Assembly (NCBI GenBank): GCA_965248255.1
Contig: CBDFIW010000004.1
Span: forward strand, 2,046,001 to 2,110,000
DNA: 64,000 nucleotides
From: JAKZVK01 sp965248255
GTDB taxonomy: Bacteria; Acidobacteriota; Terriglobia; Bryobacterales; UBA6623
Reading direction: 5' to 3'
Position numbers and translations under genes: made by a program. This document shows positions 27,945 to 36,233 of the stretch, piece after piece. The first letter of the stretch is position 1; every line of letters starts with the position of its first letter. The notes below the pieces were generated by a model. The model was not told the origin of the DNA and made no database searches. It saw only the letters and a program-made list of their open reading frames with translations.

Positions 27945-29108
27945 GTGTAGTGCACCATAAATAATGTAACTTATATTGGTTTCCCGTCGTCTCTATTAAC
28001 AGGAGGCATGGGATGCGAAGAGCACAACCAGTAACTTTGAACACAGCGCAATGCAAGCAGTTGGACCGCTACGCGCGCGGCCGCCAAGTCGCCGTTCGTC
28101 TCGCCCTGCGAGCCAGGATTGTCCTGCTGGCCGCCGACGGTCTCGAGAATAAGCAGATCGCCGCACAGCTCGGTGTCTCGCGGCAGTTGGTGGCCCGCTG
28201 GCGCACGCGCTTTCTCGAAAGCAGCATCGCCGGCATTGCAAAAGACGCCCCACGGCCCGGTCGTAAACCTGCCGTCTCGAAGCAGAAAGTACAGCAGATC
28301 ATCCACAAGACCACCCGCGAGAAACCGTCCAACGCCACCCACTGGAGCCGCCGCACCATGGCCGCCGCGGCCGGCGTCAGTGCTTCCACCGTGGGACGGA
28401 TTTGGCGCGCCCATGGCCTCAAGCCCCACCGCGTCAAGACCTTCAAGCTCAGCAATGACCCGCGTTTCGCCGAGAAACTCGACGACATCGTCGGACTCTA
28501 TCTCAATCCGCCTGAGCATGCTCTGGTTCTCTCGCTCGATGAGAAGTCCCAAATCCAAGCCCTCGATCGCACCCAGCCCGGCCTGCCGCTCAAAAAGGGA
28601 CGCGGCCAAACGATGACCCACGATTACAAGCGCAACGGCACGACCACCCTGCTTGCGGCGCTCAACAGCCTTGACGGCAGCGTGATCGCCGAGTGCATGC
28701 CCCGACACAGCCACCAGGAATGGCTGCGCTTCCTGCGCTTAATTGACCGCCGCACTCCCAAGGACAAACAGCTTCATCTCATCGTGGACAACTATGCCAC
28801 CCACAAGCATGCCGCTGTGAAGCGTTGGCTCGATCGTCACCCGCGCTTCCACATTCATTTCACCCCGACCTCGGCGTCGTGGCTGAACATGGTCGAGCGA
28901 TTCTTTCGCGATCTCACCGTCAAGCGCCTGCGCCGCGGCGTGTTTCGCAGCGTGGACGAGCTCGTCGCCGCCATTGACGACTACATCGCCCAGCACAACG
29001 GGCATCCCACGCCCTTCATCTGGACCGCGACCGCCTCCGACATCTTCGAGAAAGTCAAGCGCGGACGTGCCGCCCTGCATAAGGTGCAATCTGCTTGACG
29101 CACTACAC
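27945..29108 (+). mobile_element. Complete IS630-family insertion sequence
   Basis: 1164 bp bounded by inverted ends GTGTAGTGC (27945-27953) and GCACTACAC (29100-29108). It is flanked by TA on both sides (27943-27944 and 29109-29110), the target duplication expected of IS630/mariner elements; with the neighbouring C and G the target reads CTAG. One intact transposase gene lies inside. The element separates the group II intron remnant from an IS1-like remnant. Confidence 0.88.
28013..29098 (+). CDS. IS630 family transposase
   Basis: A 361-residue transposase with an N-terminal helix-turn-helix (ENKQIAAQLGVSRQLVARWR, 45-64), a second winged helix region (MAAAAGVSASTVGRIWRAHG), and the catalytic acids D176 (LSLDEKSQ), D259 (LIVDNYATHKH) and E295 (SWLNMVERFF), a DD35E arrangement. 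It is uninterrupted, with an AGGAGG ribosome-binding site 7-8 nt before the ATG, so it may be active. The element's terminal repeats lie 68 bp upstream and a few bases downstream. Confidence 0.95.
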   Translation: MRRAQPVTLNTAQCKQLDRYARGRQVAVRLALRARIVLLAADGLENKQIAAQLGVSRQLVARWRTRFLESSIAGIAKDAPRPGRKPAVSKQKVQQIIHKTTREKPSNATHWSRRTMAAAAGVSASTVGRIWRAHGLKPHRVKTFKLSNDPRFAEKLDDIVGLYLNPPEHALVLSLDEKSQIQALDRTQPGLPLKKGRGQTMTHDYKRNGTTTLLAALNSLDGSVIAECMPRHSHQEWLRFLRLIDRRTPKDKQLHLIVDNYATHKHAAVKRWLDRHPRFHIHFTPTSASWLNMVERFFRDLTVKRLRRGVFRSVDELVAAIDDYIAQHNGHPTPFIWTATASDIFEKVKRGRAALHKVQSA

Positions 29109-29527
29109 TAGGCCGCCAGTTGCACTCGCCTATCGTCCACAAGGAACAAGATCGTACAGCGGACGAGCACCGACTTGACTTTCTCCCATGCCAGCAAAAC
29201 TATTGTCGATGAGAAGATCTCCCGTAACGTCAGCCGCCGGTTCGTCAGACCCGCCTGCATGGCCGGTGTCCTGACCTCTCGTCCGAATTTCAGCGCCCGG
29301 TGAGGCCTCACAAAGTTGTAGTAGCAGTGCAGCAGCTCAAGGTGCGCTGCCAGTCGCTCCGTCCGTCGCGCGTAGCACAGCGTCCGGCGACAAAGATATG
29401 CCGAGCCCTGTCGGATCGTTAGATTCAGCCGTTCGATGAACGACGTGTTCAGTCTCTCAGAGTCCTCGGATTCACCCAACGCCTGCTCCCATCGCCAGGC
29501 GGCACCCATCCTTGTTCTTCGGTCCAA
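29108..29527 (-). pseudogene. IS1-like transposase, C-terminal remnant
   Basis: About 139 residues containing the end of a DDE transposase of the IS1-like type: LNTSFIERLNLTIRQGSAYL, then CYYNFVRPHRALKFG and RTPAMQAGLT. The catalytic Glu region (FIERLN) is present but the HTH and the first two acids are missing. The stop codon is contributed by the CTAG target of the neighbouring IS630. It appears to be the residue of an older element that flanks the intron fragment. Confidence 0.75.
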
Positions 29528-29883
29528 GATCTAGCGAGATCACCGCTCCTCCGCTGACTAGGGAAAATCACACCCAAGTAGCTTTGTTAGAGCGTGTTTG
29601 GATCGAAGGTCGGTGATTGTGAGCCGCATCAGGCCGAGCTCCACATGGGCCCATGAATGTGCGGGCCGCAGTTCTCGGCCTTGCGTGAAGACTTCTATAC
29701 CCGCGTCGTCCAGGATCATGCCCAGGTCGATATAGCCGATCCTCGCCGCCCGGCCCGTGCTTCGAGAAACGAGTCTTGGAGATTGCGGGAGGGAGGCTGC
29801 CAGCGCGATAAAGGGCGATTGTATCGGGGCGGGTGAAATGTAGTGCGCCCTCACGCAGAGGGACGGCTGAACCCGCGTCTCCA
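29528..29883. other. Intergenic, no supported gene
   Basis: 356 bp between the IS1-like remnant and the 99-residue ORF. A minus-strand open frame covers most of it, but it has no recognisable domain and uneven composition, so I do not call it. Confidence 0.5.
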
Positions 29884-30183
29884 CTAACTGCTCCGGCGGC
29901 ACATCTGTTCGCATCGGAGCCGGGCGTAATCGCGGGCGGAGAATTTGCAGTCGGGATCGTTGGTTACGATGAACGGGTCGTCGCCAAACAAAAGGTATCC
30001 TTTGAGAAGTTCTGCGACCGTGCTGGTTTCACTGAAACCCTCCTGCAGGCATCTGTCCACTACTTCCTTGCAGGCGGCAACGGCGGAGGCGCACTTGCTG
30101 AATCCGCCAAGCTTGTAGCGCTCATCCTCGTCCATGTAGTGGAAGTTGTCGTCGATGTAGACGACGTAGTCATACTTCTTCAT
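29884..30183 (-). CDS. Conserved-looking hypothetical protein, acidic, 99 residues
   Basis: Begins MKKYDYVVYIDDNFHYMDED and includes KLGGFSKCASAVAACKEVV, then LFGDDPFIVTNDPDC and ARDYARLRCEQMC. Its balanced composition, strong acidic patch and regular helices mark it as a real gene. It resembles conserved bacterial proteins of unknown function as I remember them. It overlaps the 64-residue frame upstream by ATGA (30180-30183), suggesting coupled translation. It sits in the accessory region between IS debris and the first kinase fragment. Confidence 0.75.
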   Translation of the reverse strand: MKKYDYVVYIDDNFHYMDEDERYKLGGFSKCASAVAACKEVVDRCLQEGFSETSTVAELLKGYLLFGDDPFIVTNDPDCKFSARDYARLRCEQMCRRSS

Positions 30184-30374
30184 GGCAACCGATCATTCCG
30201 GCCGAACGCCAAACGGAGGTTCCGAGCACGCTGCCGAATGTAAAAATTCGGATGCTTCTTGAGCACTCTTTCCAGGCGAGACAGCGGCCTTGTCCTACTA
30301 TAATCTCCTGCCTCTTTCTGCTGCCACGCCTGCCCGGGCCCCCCCGCCACGCCCGGCCGCTGGCCGGCTCGCAC
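30180..30374 (-). CDS. Small basic ORF coupled to the 99-residue gene
   Basis: Up to 64 residues; the C-terminal part SRLERVLKKHPNFYIRQRAR followed by NLRLAFGRNDRLP looks protein-like, while the N-terminal part is low in confidence and a GTG before LKKHP is an alternative start. Its TGA overlaps the next ATG by ATGA. No family was recognised. It could be a regulator, a small partner protein or only a coupling leader. Confidence 0.4.
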   Translation of the reverse strand: MRAGQRPGVAGGPGQAWQQKEAGDYSRTRPLSRLERVLKKHPNFYIRQRARNLRLAFGRNDRLP

Positions 30375-30815
30375 TCAGCTTTACAGAATACCCCTACGGA
30401 AGGCTCACCTCGGCAGCGTCTGGCCCGATCTTCTGCCAACCCGAAACAATCCGAAAGGGCATAGAGTCGGCTATTCGGACAAGTGCCTCAGTCCAGCAGC
30501 GGCTCTGGTAAAGCGTTCGGCGACAGCGAAATCCTGATTGGTCGGCATCGGTTGATCCAGCCGCCTGGATCGCCTGGATCATGAGTTCGCCGTCAGTGAG
30601 GATTTTGGGGGTGTGGGCGACATCGATGTGGGATCCTCGTACCGCCCGCCCACGCTAGACCGTTGGGAGCAAGCGTCACCGTCGGATTGGGATCGGCAAA
30701 CGATTTCGCATTGAGGAATGAGCCGCCGGAACCACTGGAACCTAAGCCGCCGAGCGGACCCAAATCGAGCCCCCTCAGAGGCCTGCCGAGGCTCTGGGCC
30801 GATTCCGAGTGACAT
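30375..30815. other. Intergenic debris, no supported gene
   Basis: About 440 bp with several short open frames on the minus strand. One (near 30593-30847) has a plausible stretch SGSGGSFLNAKSFADPNP but no start signal or full domain. I read the region as gene debris next to mobile elements. Confidence 0.5.
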
Positions 30816-30848
30816 CGGTTGTTCCCGACAGCTATGCGGCGGTACAAT
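30816..30848 (+). promoter_or_regulatory. Kinase-type upstream element, copy A
   Basis: A 19-bp stretch beginning CGGTTGTTCCCGACA (30816-30834) that matches 17 of 19 bases of copy B at 32501-32519. It is followed by the -10-like TACAAT at 30843-30848. Both copies precede a serine/threonine-kinase-like N-terminus. Confidence 0.6.
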
Positions 30849-30870
30849 CCGCTAGGGTCAGGGTCAGCAC

Positions 30871-31929
30871 TTGATAGGCACCACCGTCAGCCACTACCGC
30901 GTTGTCGAGAAGCTTGGTGAGGGCGGCATGGATGTCGCCTACAAGACTCCGCTCAACCGACGTGCTTTTCTCTGTTTCGCCGGAGGGTGGGCGACGGCGT
31001 CTCTCGTGGGATGCATCGAACCGGAACCGGCCTCCGACCAGTCGCCGTTCGAATTCGTGCCCCACATCGTCGGCGCAAACACCGCCATTCAGGGCGCGGG
31101 TTTCTTTGAGGCGATCGATATCGTGCAAGGCCTCGGATTCCGCACCCTCGAAGTCCTGCTCGTCTTGGGGCGCCTTGAAGCTACCCCGGACCAACACCCC
31201 GGTTTCCGCTTTAATGAGCTCACAGGCGAGCAGAAAGAGAAGATTCGAGCGGCGCTCATGCCGTTTGACCAAGTAACAGTGCACCTGCCCTTTTCGGGAT
31301 CCTACATGCTCCCAGATGAAGACAACGCCGTTGCGGACCTCGAGATGAGCATCGAGGCCACCGGGTTCATGGGCGCCAAAGTCGCGGTGCTGCACCCGCA
31401 GCCGCGTGGAACGAAGCTGGAAGAGAATCGGCAGACAGTGATCGAGCGCACGCGGAAGTGGGGGTCGATGGCCGCCGACCGGGGATTTCAGATCGCCTGC
31501 GAAACCAGCGTGCCCCCTTCGATTCCGGGTCTGGTCCGGTTCATCGAAGAGATCAACCACGACAATGTCGGCGTGACCCTCGACGTCGGGCACCAGTCCG
31601 GCTTCGAGGAGCTTTCACACATCAAGCCCGAAGAATACGGCACGCCGGAACGCATCAAGGCCTACAACGACGTCAATGTGAAGATCGTTGAAACGCTCGG
31701 CGACAAGCTGTTCCATCTGCACGTCCACGACATCGAGCCCCACACCTGGAACGAACACAAGCCGCTCGTGCACGGCTTCATCGATTACCCGCGGCTGCTT
31801 TCGGCGCTCCGGAGAATCCGATACCCCGGCGTGCTCATCTTCGAGATCGGTGGCGAAGGTGACAAGATGCCCGATTATTTGCGGGATTCGAAGCAGAAGC
31901 TCGATGGTTATCTCGGCGCATCGGCTTAG
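30871..31929 (+). CDS. Sugar phosphate isomerase/epimerase-type TIM-barrel protein with kinase-derived N-terminus
   Basis: A 352-residue reading from TTG. Residues 1-25 (LIGTTVSHYRVVEKLGEGG and MDVAYK) match the start of PknB-type serine/threonine kinases including the glycine loop, then break off. From about 28 the protein has a Tat-type signal, NRRAFL, a hydrophobic run and a lipobox SLVGC, and then a xylose-isomerase-like barrel with VTVHLPFSGSY, IACETSVPPS, VGVTLDVGHQSG, LHVHDIEPH and VLIFEIGGEGD, which carry the metal-binding Glu/Asp/His pattern of the family. There is no Met, Val or Leu start with a ribosome-binding site between the parts, so the kinase segment may be translated as an extension. 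The barrel substrate is unknown. Confidence 0.8.
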   Translation: MIGTTVSHYRVVEKLGEGGMDVAYKTPLNRRAFLCFAGGWATASLVGCIEPEPASDQSPFEFVPHIVGANTAIQGAGFFEAIDIVQGLGFRTLEVLLVLGRLEATPDQHPGFRFNELTGEQKEKIRAALMPFDQVTVHLPFSGSYMLPDEDNAVADLEMSIEATGFMGAKVAVLHPQPRGTKLEENRQTVIERTRKWGSMAADRGFQIACETSVPPSIPGLVRFIEEINHDNVGVTLDVGHQSGFEELSHIKPEEYGTPERIKAYNDVNVKIVETLGDKLFHLHVHDIEPHTWNEHKPLVHGFIDYPRLLSALRRIRYPGVLIFEIGGEGDKMPDYLRDSKQKLDGYLGASA

Positions 31930-32102
31930 CACCGTGCCCTGTGTCTCAGGCCGAGAATCTGTGAAACATCGATCGCTCACCCACGGCGTCACCATCGTCG
32001 CCATGGTGCTGCTGCCCCAGCGCCGTCCGCTCCCAATGGTCGAATCGTCATCGAGTACTGCATGTAGGTGTCGGTTCGCAGAAGAGAATCGGGCGAGCCG
32101 GG

Positions 32103-32303
32103 TCAAAGATCGATGGTGGCTTCTGGCATCTGGCTCTGACCGAGCTCGGTCAAAAGCACTTCATCCATGGTTCTCTCTCCACAACGCGGACAGAGGATTG
32201 GCTTCTCGAAGTCCGGGCGCATGGTCTGATCATTGATGCCTATCTGCCCCACTTCGCAAGTGAATTCCTTCCGACACTTCTTGCATTCGAAACTGATTTC
32301 CAT
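32103..32303 (-). CDS. Small zinc-ribbon protein
   Basis: A 66-residue protein with two CxxC knuckles, FECKKCRKEF and ILCPRCGERTM, 30 residues apart, typical of a one-zinc ribbon. The ATG at 32303 has GGAGG 7 nt upstream and is preferred over the longer frame to 32357. The function is unknown. It stands alone between the TIM-barrel gene and the second kinase fragment. Confidence 0.78.
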   Translation of the reverse strand: MEISFECKKCRKEFTCEVGQIGINDQTMRPDFEKPILCPRCGERTMDEVLLTELGQSQMPEATIDL

Positions 32304-32500
32304 TTCATGTCCTCCAGTTCCCGGCCGGCTTGCCCAGCGGGGCGGAGGCTGCCCCATTCTGTCACAACCTACAGGCGCAGCGAGGGACGTGCAACGGGAT
32401 TACACGGCATGGTGAGACCTTGATTCTGAGGAGGCCCTCAACTGCAAAGCCGAGCCGACTCACAGGCCCAGTCGTGGAATAATCGGGTTGTTGGTAAGTT

Positions 32501-32536
32501 CGGTTGTTCGCGACACCTAACGCTTCAGGGTAGAAT
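32501..32536 (+). promoter_or_regulatory. Kinase-type upstream element, copy B
   Basis: A 19-bp stretch beginning CGGTTGTTCGCGACA (32501-32519), 17/19 identical to copy A, followed by TAGAAT at 32531-32536 that ends 9 nt before the GTG of the kinase fragment. Confidence 0.6.
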
Positions 32537-32545
32537 TGGACCGAC

Positions 32546-32620
32546 GTGATCGGCCAAACCATCAGTCACTATCGCATCACTGAGAACCTCGGCGAAGGTG
32601 GCAGAAGCCCAGAAGGATGA
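32546..32620 (+). pseudogene. Serine/threonine kinase 5' fragment, 24 codons
   Basis: GTG start; the reading VIGQTISHYRITENLGEGG is the start of a PknB-type kinase including the glycine loop, after which the sequence departs (RSPEG) and stops. The stop overlaps the ATG of the D-aminoacylase gene (ATGA at 32617-32620). With its own -10 box it could act as a translated leader that couples initiation of the next gene. The catalytic kinase domain is absent. Confidence 0.7.
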
Positions 32621-34368
32621 ATCCGGACCCAGGACAACCTGACACAGACTGCCAAAACGGCCCTCTGATACCGAGCTGCCGGCTGACAAGGCCGCTAATC
32701 CTGGCTTTGCGTCTGACGCTCTTACTCCTCTGTTTGTGCCCTGTCGTTTTTGGGCAGACCTACGACTTCGTCCTCACCAACGGCCGGGTCATGGACGGCG
32801 CAGGCAATCCGGCATTTCCGGCCGATGTGGCCATCCGTGACGGCAAGATCGTCGCGGTCGGCCGTGTTGACCACGCCAAGGCCGCCAAAACCATCGACGC
32901 TGCGGGGAAGCTGATTGTCCCTGGGTTTGTCGATTTGCACTCCCACGCCGCGCGCGGGCTGGTGTCCGACGATGCCAAACGCCGCTCGGCCCCGAATCTG
33001 GTCACGCAAGGGATCACGACCGTCGTGCTGAATTCGGACGGCGGCGGTCCGTGGCCGCTCGATGAGCAGCGCGCGACCTTGACCCGCCTCGGCATCGGAC
33101 TCAATACGGTTCTGATGGTGGGTCACAACGCGGTCCGCCGCCGGGCCCTCGGCGATGACTACAAGCGGACCGCCACGCCCGAAGAGATCCGGCGTATGGA
33201 GCAGATGGTGCGCGAGGGTATGCGGCACGGCGCATTCGGCATGACAGCCGGACTGGAGTACGTCCCCGGCATTTGGAGTGACACAGAAGAACTCGTTGCC
33301 CTAGTCGAGGAGATCGCTCCTTTCGGCGGCGTCTATATCGTGCATCAGCGCAGTGAATCCACCGAGCCCGACTGGTACCTCGCCAGCCAGGACCCCAAGG
33401 GCCTGCCGACGATGCTGGATGCCATTGAAGAGACGATCGAGGTCGGCGAACGCACCGGGGTGCGGGTCGTTTCGTCGCACCTCAAAGCGATGGGCGCACA
33501 TTACTGGGGTTCGGTCGCCGCGGCGATTCGCCTGATCGGCCGCGCCCGCTCTCGGGGCGTTGACGTATGGGCCGACCAATATCCGTATCACTCGACGGGT
33601 GGAGACGGCAGCATGGTGCTTATTCCCGACTGGGCCGTGGGCGAGAGCGTGCTCGACGAGGACGCCGCCCCGGGCAAGAAGGACTACGCCTCCGCTTTGC
33701 GCCAGACAATGGATGACCCGGAGAAGGCAGCGGATGTGCGCCGCGACATGACGCACGAGATGTCCCGGCGGGGCGGACCCGAAAACATCATCGTCTTCGA
33801 CCATCCCGACTCGACCTTCGTCGGGAAGACGCTCGATCAGCTCGCGCAAGCCCGTGGAATCGACGCGATCCGCATGGCCTTGGAGCTGCAATACGAGGGC
33901 TACCGCGACCGCATCGGCGGCGCGCGCCTGCGCGGTTTCTCAGTCTGGGAAGAGGACCTCAAGACGCTGATGAAGCTGCCCTGGGTCGCCACGTCAACGG
34001 ACGCCGGTATCGCGCTTACGAGCGACCGTCCGGTACACGCACGCTTTTACGGTTCCTACCCTCGGAAGCTGCGCCGCTACGCGATCGACGAGAGTGTCCT
34101 TTCGCTGGAGGATGCCGTACGTTCTTCCACTTCGCTACCGGCTCAGATCTTGGGGCTCCGCGATCGAGGAATGGTCCGCGAAGGTTTCCACGCCGACCTG
34201 GTCGTGCTGGATCTCGAAAAGCTCGCTGATAAGGCCACCTTCTTCGAGCCGCACCAATACTCGGAAGGCGTGGATTACGTATTCGTCAACGGTAAAGCCG
34301 TGGTGAATGGCGGACGTCCGACGGCGGAGCTGCCCGGTGAGGTTCTCAGGCCCTCAACCGGTCAATGA
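32617..34368 (+). CDS. Secreted N-acyl-D-amino acid deacylase family amidohydrolase
   Basis: A 583-residue protein with a hydrophobic signal (LRLTLLLLCLCPVVFGQ) and a urease-superfamily amidohydrolase domain. The N-terminal beta part reads YDFVLTNGRVMDGAGNPAFP; metal ligands H108-x-H110 lie in GFVDLHSHA; further marks are YIVHQRSES, VVSSHLKAMG, DQYPYHSTG, IIVFDHPDS, and the C-terminal FHADLVVLDLEKL and DYVFVNGKAVV. Members hydrolyse N-acyl-D-amino acids or related amides. The substrate is not certain. Translation may be coupled to the kinase fragment by the ATGA overlap. Confidence 0.9.
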   Translation: MNPDPGQPDTDCQNGPLIPSCRLTRPLILALRLTLLLLCLCPVVFGQTYDFVLTNGRVMDGAGNPAFPADVAIRDGKIVAVGRVDHAKAAKTIDAAGKLIVPGFVDLHSHAARGLVSDDAKRRSAPNLVTQGITTVVLNSDGGGPWPLDEQRATLTRLGIGLNTVLMVGHNAVRRRALGDDYKRTATPEEIRRMEQMVREGMRHGAFGMTAGLEYVPGIWSDTEELVALVEEIAPFGGVYIVHQRSESTEPDWYLASQDPKGLPTMLDAIEETIEVGERTGVRVVSSHLKAMGAHYWGSVAAAIRLIGRARSRGVDVWADQYPYHSTGGDGSMVLIPDWAVGESVLDEDAAPGKKDYASALRQTMDDPEKAADVRRDMTHEMSRRGGPENIIVFDHPDSTFVGKTLDQLAQARGIDAIRMALELQYEGYRDRIGGARLRGFSVWEEDLKTLMKLPWVATSTDAGIALTSDRPVHARFYGSYPRKLRRYAIDESVLSLEDAVRSSTSLPAQILGLRDRGMVREGFHADLVVLDLEKLADKATFFEPHQYSEGVDYVFVNGKAVVNGGRPTAELPGEVLRPSTGQ

Positions 34369-34737
34369 AGGGCTAAGATGCCCTACCCTCCCGATTGGCA
34401 GGACCTCCTTTTAAGTTGGCCGCCAGCCTTCGATCCCCGAAGAGCGATGGCGAGAGGCCACATCTCCACCTCCCGACTGTAGGGCCATGTAGACCTGTTG
34501 GATCAACCCTTCGCCGTCAGTTGAGATTTGAGCTGCAACTTCCGACACGGACTCCGACAGCGCCGGGCTCGTAGAGACTTGCGGCCTTTTGATGTACGGC
34601 CAAGAAAACCGCAGGTCCGTTCCGGCCCTGCGCTACGGGACTCCCGCTCTCGTCCAAGATGAACCTAGTCAAGCTCGTCCAGACAGACCGCTACATACCT
34701 ACGTTGTTGTCGTTCTTCGGCTAGACTGTTCGTACTC
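34369..34737. other. Intergenic, nothing recognised
   Basis: 369 bp between the D-aminoacylase and TIR genes. No ORF with a start signal, repeat or RNA was recognised. Confidence 0.5.
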
Positions 34738-35439
34738 GTGATCCCACCCCAGCAGCTCGACGAGAACACTAGCGCTCTGCTTGAGCGCCTCAACTCAGAA
34801 GTCGTGCAGACGAGCCGCACCCATGCGTGGGTTTCCGGTGACGTTCTTCGGCGCACGTTAAACATCTCTACTCGTGGCCTAGAGAAGGCAACTTCAGCGT
34901 TGATCCTCGGGCGCCTTGGCGAGGTGGAGGGCACCTACCGTGCTGGCTTCCGCGTGCGCAGGCGACTTTCGGCGTATGTGGACGGAAAAGATCAGCATCT
35001 GCAGAAACCCCGAGAAGCTCTTCGCAACGCAGATCTTGAATACTTGAGGCATTGGATCGCTGTCTGGGAGGAGGATCTGGGTGTGTCGAGAGCTCGCGGA
35101 CAGGGAACTCACGCACAAACGCTGGCCACTCGGATTGCCGAATACAAGGCAGCCCTCGAGATGACGGAGGCACAACAGACGGAAGAGACTGATTCTGATA
35201 ACTGTTCGTCGAGGTCGGGCGTATTCATAAGCTACCGCCGCGTCGGAGGAGCCGAGGTCGCACAGTCGTTTAGGCTTGCCCTGGAAAATGACTATGACGT
35301 TTTTCTTGACGTTGGCTCAATGCCAACAGGGCAGTTCGATGACTCTGTTCTGGAGGCAATAGAAACCCGAGAGAACTTTGTGTTGGTGCTCTCGGCCGGT
35401 GCACTATTGAATCCCGCAAATTATTATGACACTTTTTGA
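34738..35439 (+). pseudogene. TIR-domain protein, truncated inside the TIR domain
   Basis: 233 residues from a GTG start. The first 155 residues are mostly helical and unrecognised (LLERLNSEVVQTSRTHAWV and so on). A TIR domain starts at 161 with GVFISYRR, continues YDVFLDVGSMPTGQFDDS and ENFVLVLSAGALLNP, then breaks off at NYYDTF where IS630 sequence takes over. The part lost contains the W-x-x-x-E helix that normally carries the NAD-hydrolysing glutamate, so the product should be inactive as an NADase. TIR proteins of this kind are often effectors in anti-phage defence or immunity; the intact neighbour genes of such a system are not present. Confidence 0.8.
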
Positions 35440-35462
35440 CAGTGTGGAGCATCTATATATGT

Positions 35463-36151
35463 ATGGGCAACCCCAAAGGTGTGAAGCGGGATTTCAAGGC
35501 GCTGGAGAAGCGCCGTTTCGAAGCGATGCGGCTGCTCCACCAAGGCCACAATCAGTCCGAGACGGCGAGACGGCTGAACGTCGCTCGCCAAACCGTCAGT
35601 GAGTGGCGGCGGCAATACCGCGAGCAGGGTGCGGCCGGACTCCGCCAGGCCGGGCGCGCCGGACGCAAGCCGCTCCTCGATGCCGCACAACGCGAACGCC
35701 TGACGTCGCTGCTGCTGGAAGGCCCGGAAGCCCACGGCTTCCCAACGCCCCTGTGGAGCTGTCCGCGGGTGGCTCGGCTGACCGGAGACGAGTTCGGGGT
35801 CGCATACCACGCAGGCCACGCCTGGAAGATCCTGCGAGCGCTCGACTGGAGCCCGCAACGCCCGGCCGGAAAGGCGCGCGAGCGCAACGAAGAGCGGATC
35901 CGCACCTGGAAGCGCAAGACCTGGAAGCGCATTTAAAAAAAGCCCAAAACGAAGGCCGTACGCTCGTCTTCATCGACGAAAGCGGATTGAGTCAGAAGCC
36001 GCATCGCTGCCGCACCTGGGCGCCACGTGGCCAAACACCGGTGCTGCAGTTTAACTTCAACTGGGAGAAGCTTTCCGTCTCGGCGGGGCTGACGCTGCGT
36101 AACTTCTACTTCCGGCTCTATCCCGGGGCGTTGGTGCATGAATCGGTGTAA
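35463..36151 (+). pseudogene. IS630 family transposase remnant, frameshifted and 3'-truncated
   Basis: The first frame (35463-35936) has the HTH part MGNPKGVKRDFKALEKRRFE and QSETARRLNVARQTVSEWRR; it stops at a TAA just before an A7 run. The -1 frame continues AQNEGRTLVFIDESG, with the first catalytic Asp, up to NFYFRLYPG and then loses homology near 36135. The last two catalytic residues are missing. The zero-frame stop lies before the A-run, so simple slippage on it cannot restore the frame. It is a different IS630 lineage from the intact copy at 28013. Its insertion cut the TIR gene. Confidence 0.75.
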
Positions 36152-36198
36152 GCGAGCACGCTAGCGGCGGGGGTGGGGTCCAGTCCATCATAGAGATC

Positions 36199-36226
36199 GG
36201 GGGGGGGGGGGGGGGGGGGGGGGGGG
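36199..36226. repeat. Poly-G tract, 28 bases
   Basis: A run of 28 G, flanked by ATC and TAA like the tract at 958-986. It lies exactly between the broken IS630 gene and the start of the IS5-like gene, 8 bp before its GTG. Confidence 0.95.
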
Positions 36227-36233
36227 TAACGTC

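Noticed and set aside
29558..29914. 118-codon minus-strand frame next to the 99-residue gene
   Set aside because: It overlaps the real gene's end, has no ribosome-binding site, domain or even composition.
35920..35960. Programmed -1 frameshift at the A7 run of the second IS630
   Set aside because: The zero-frame TAA stands before the A-run, so slippage on it cannot bypass the stop, and the gene is truncated downstream anyway.
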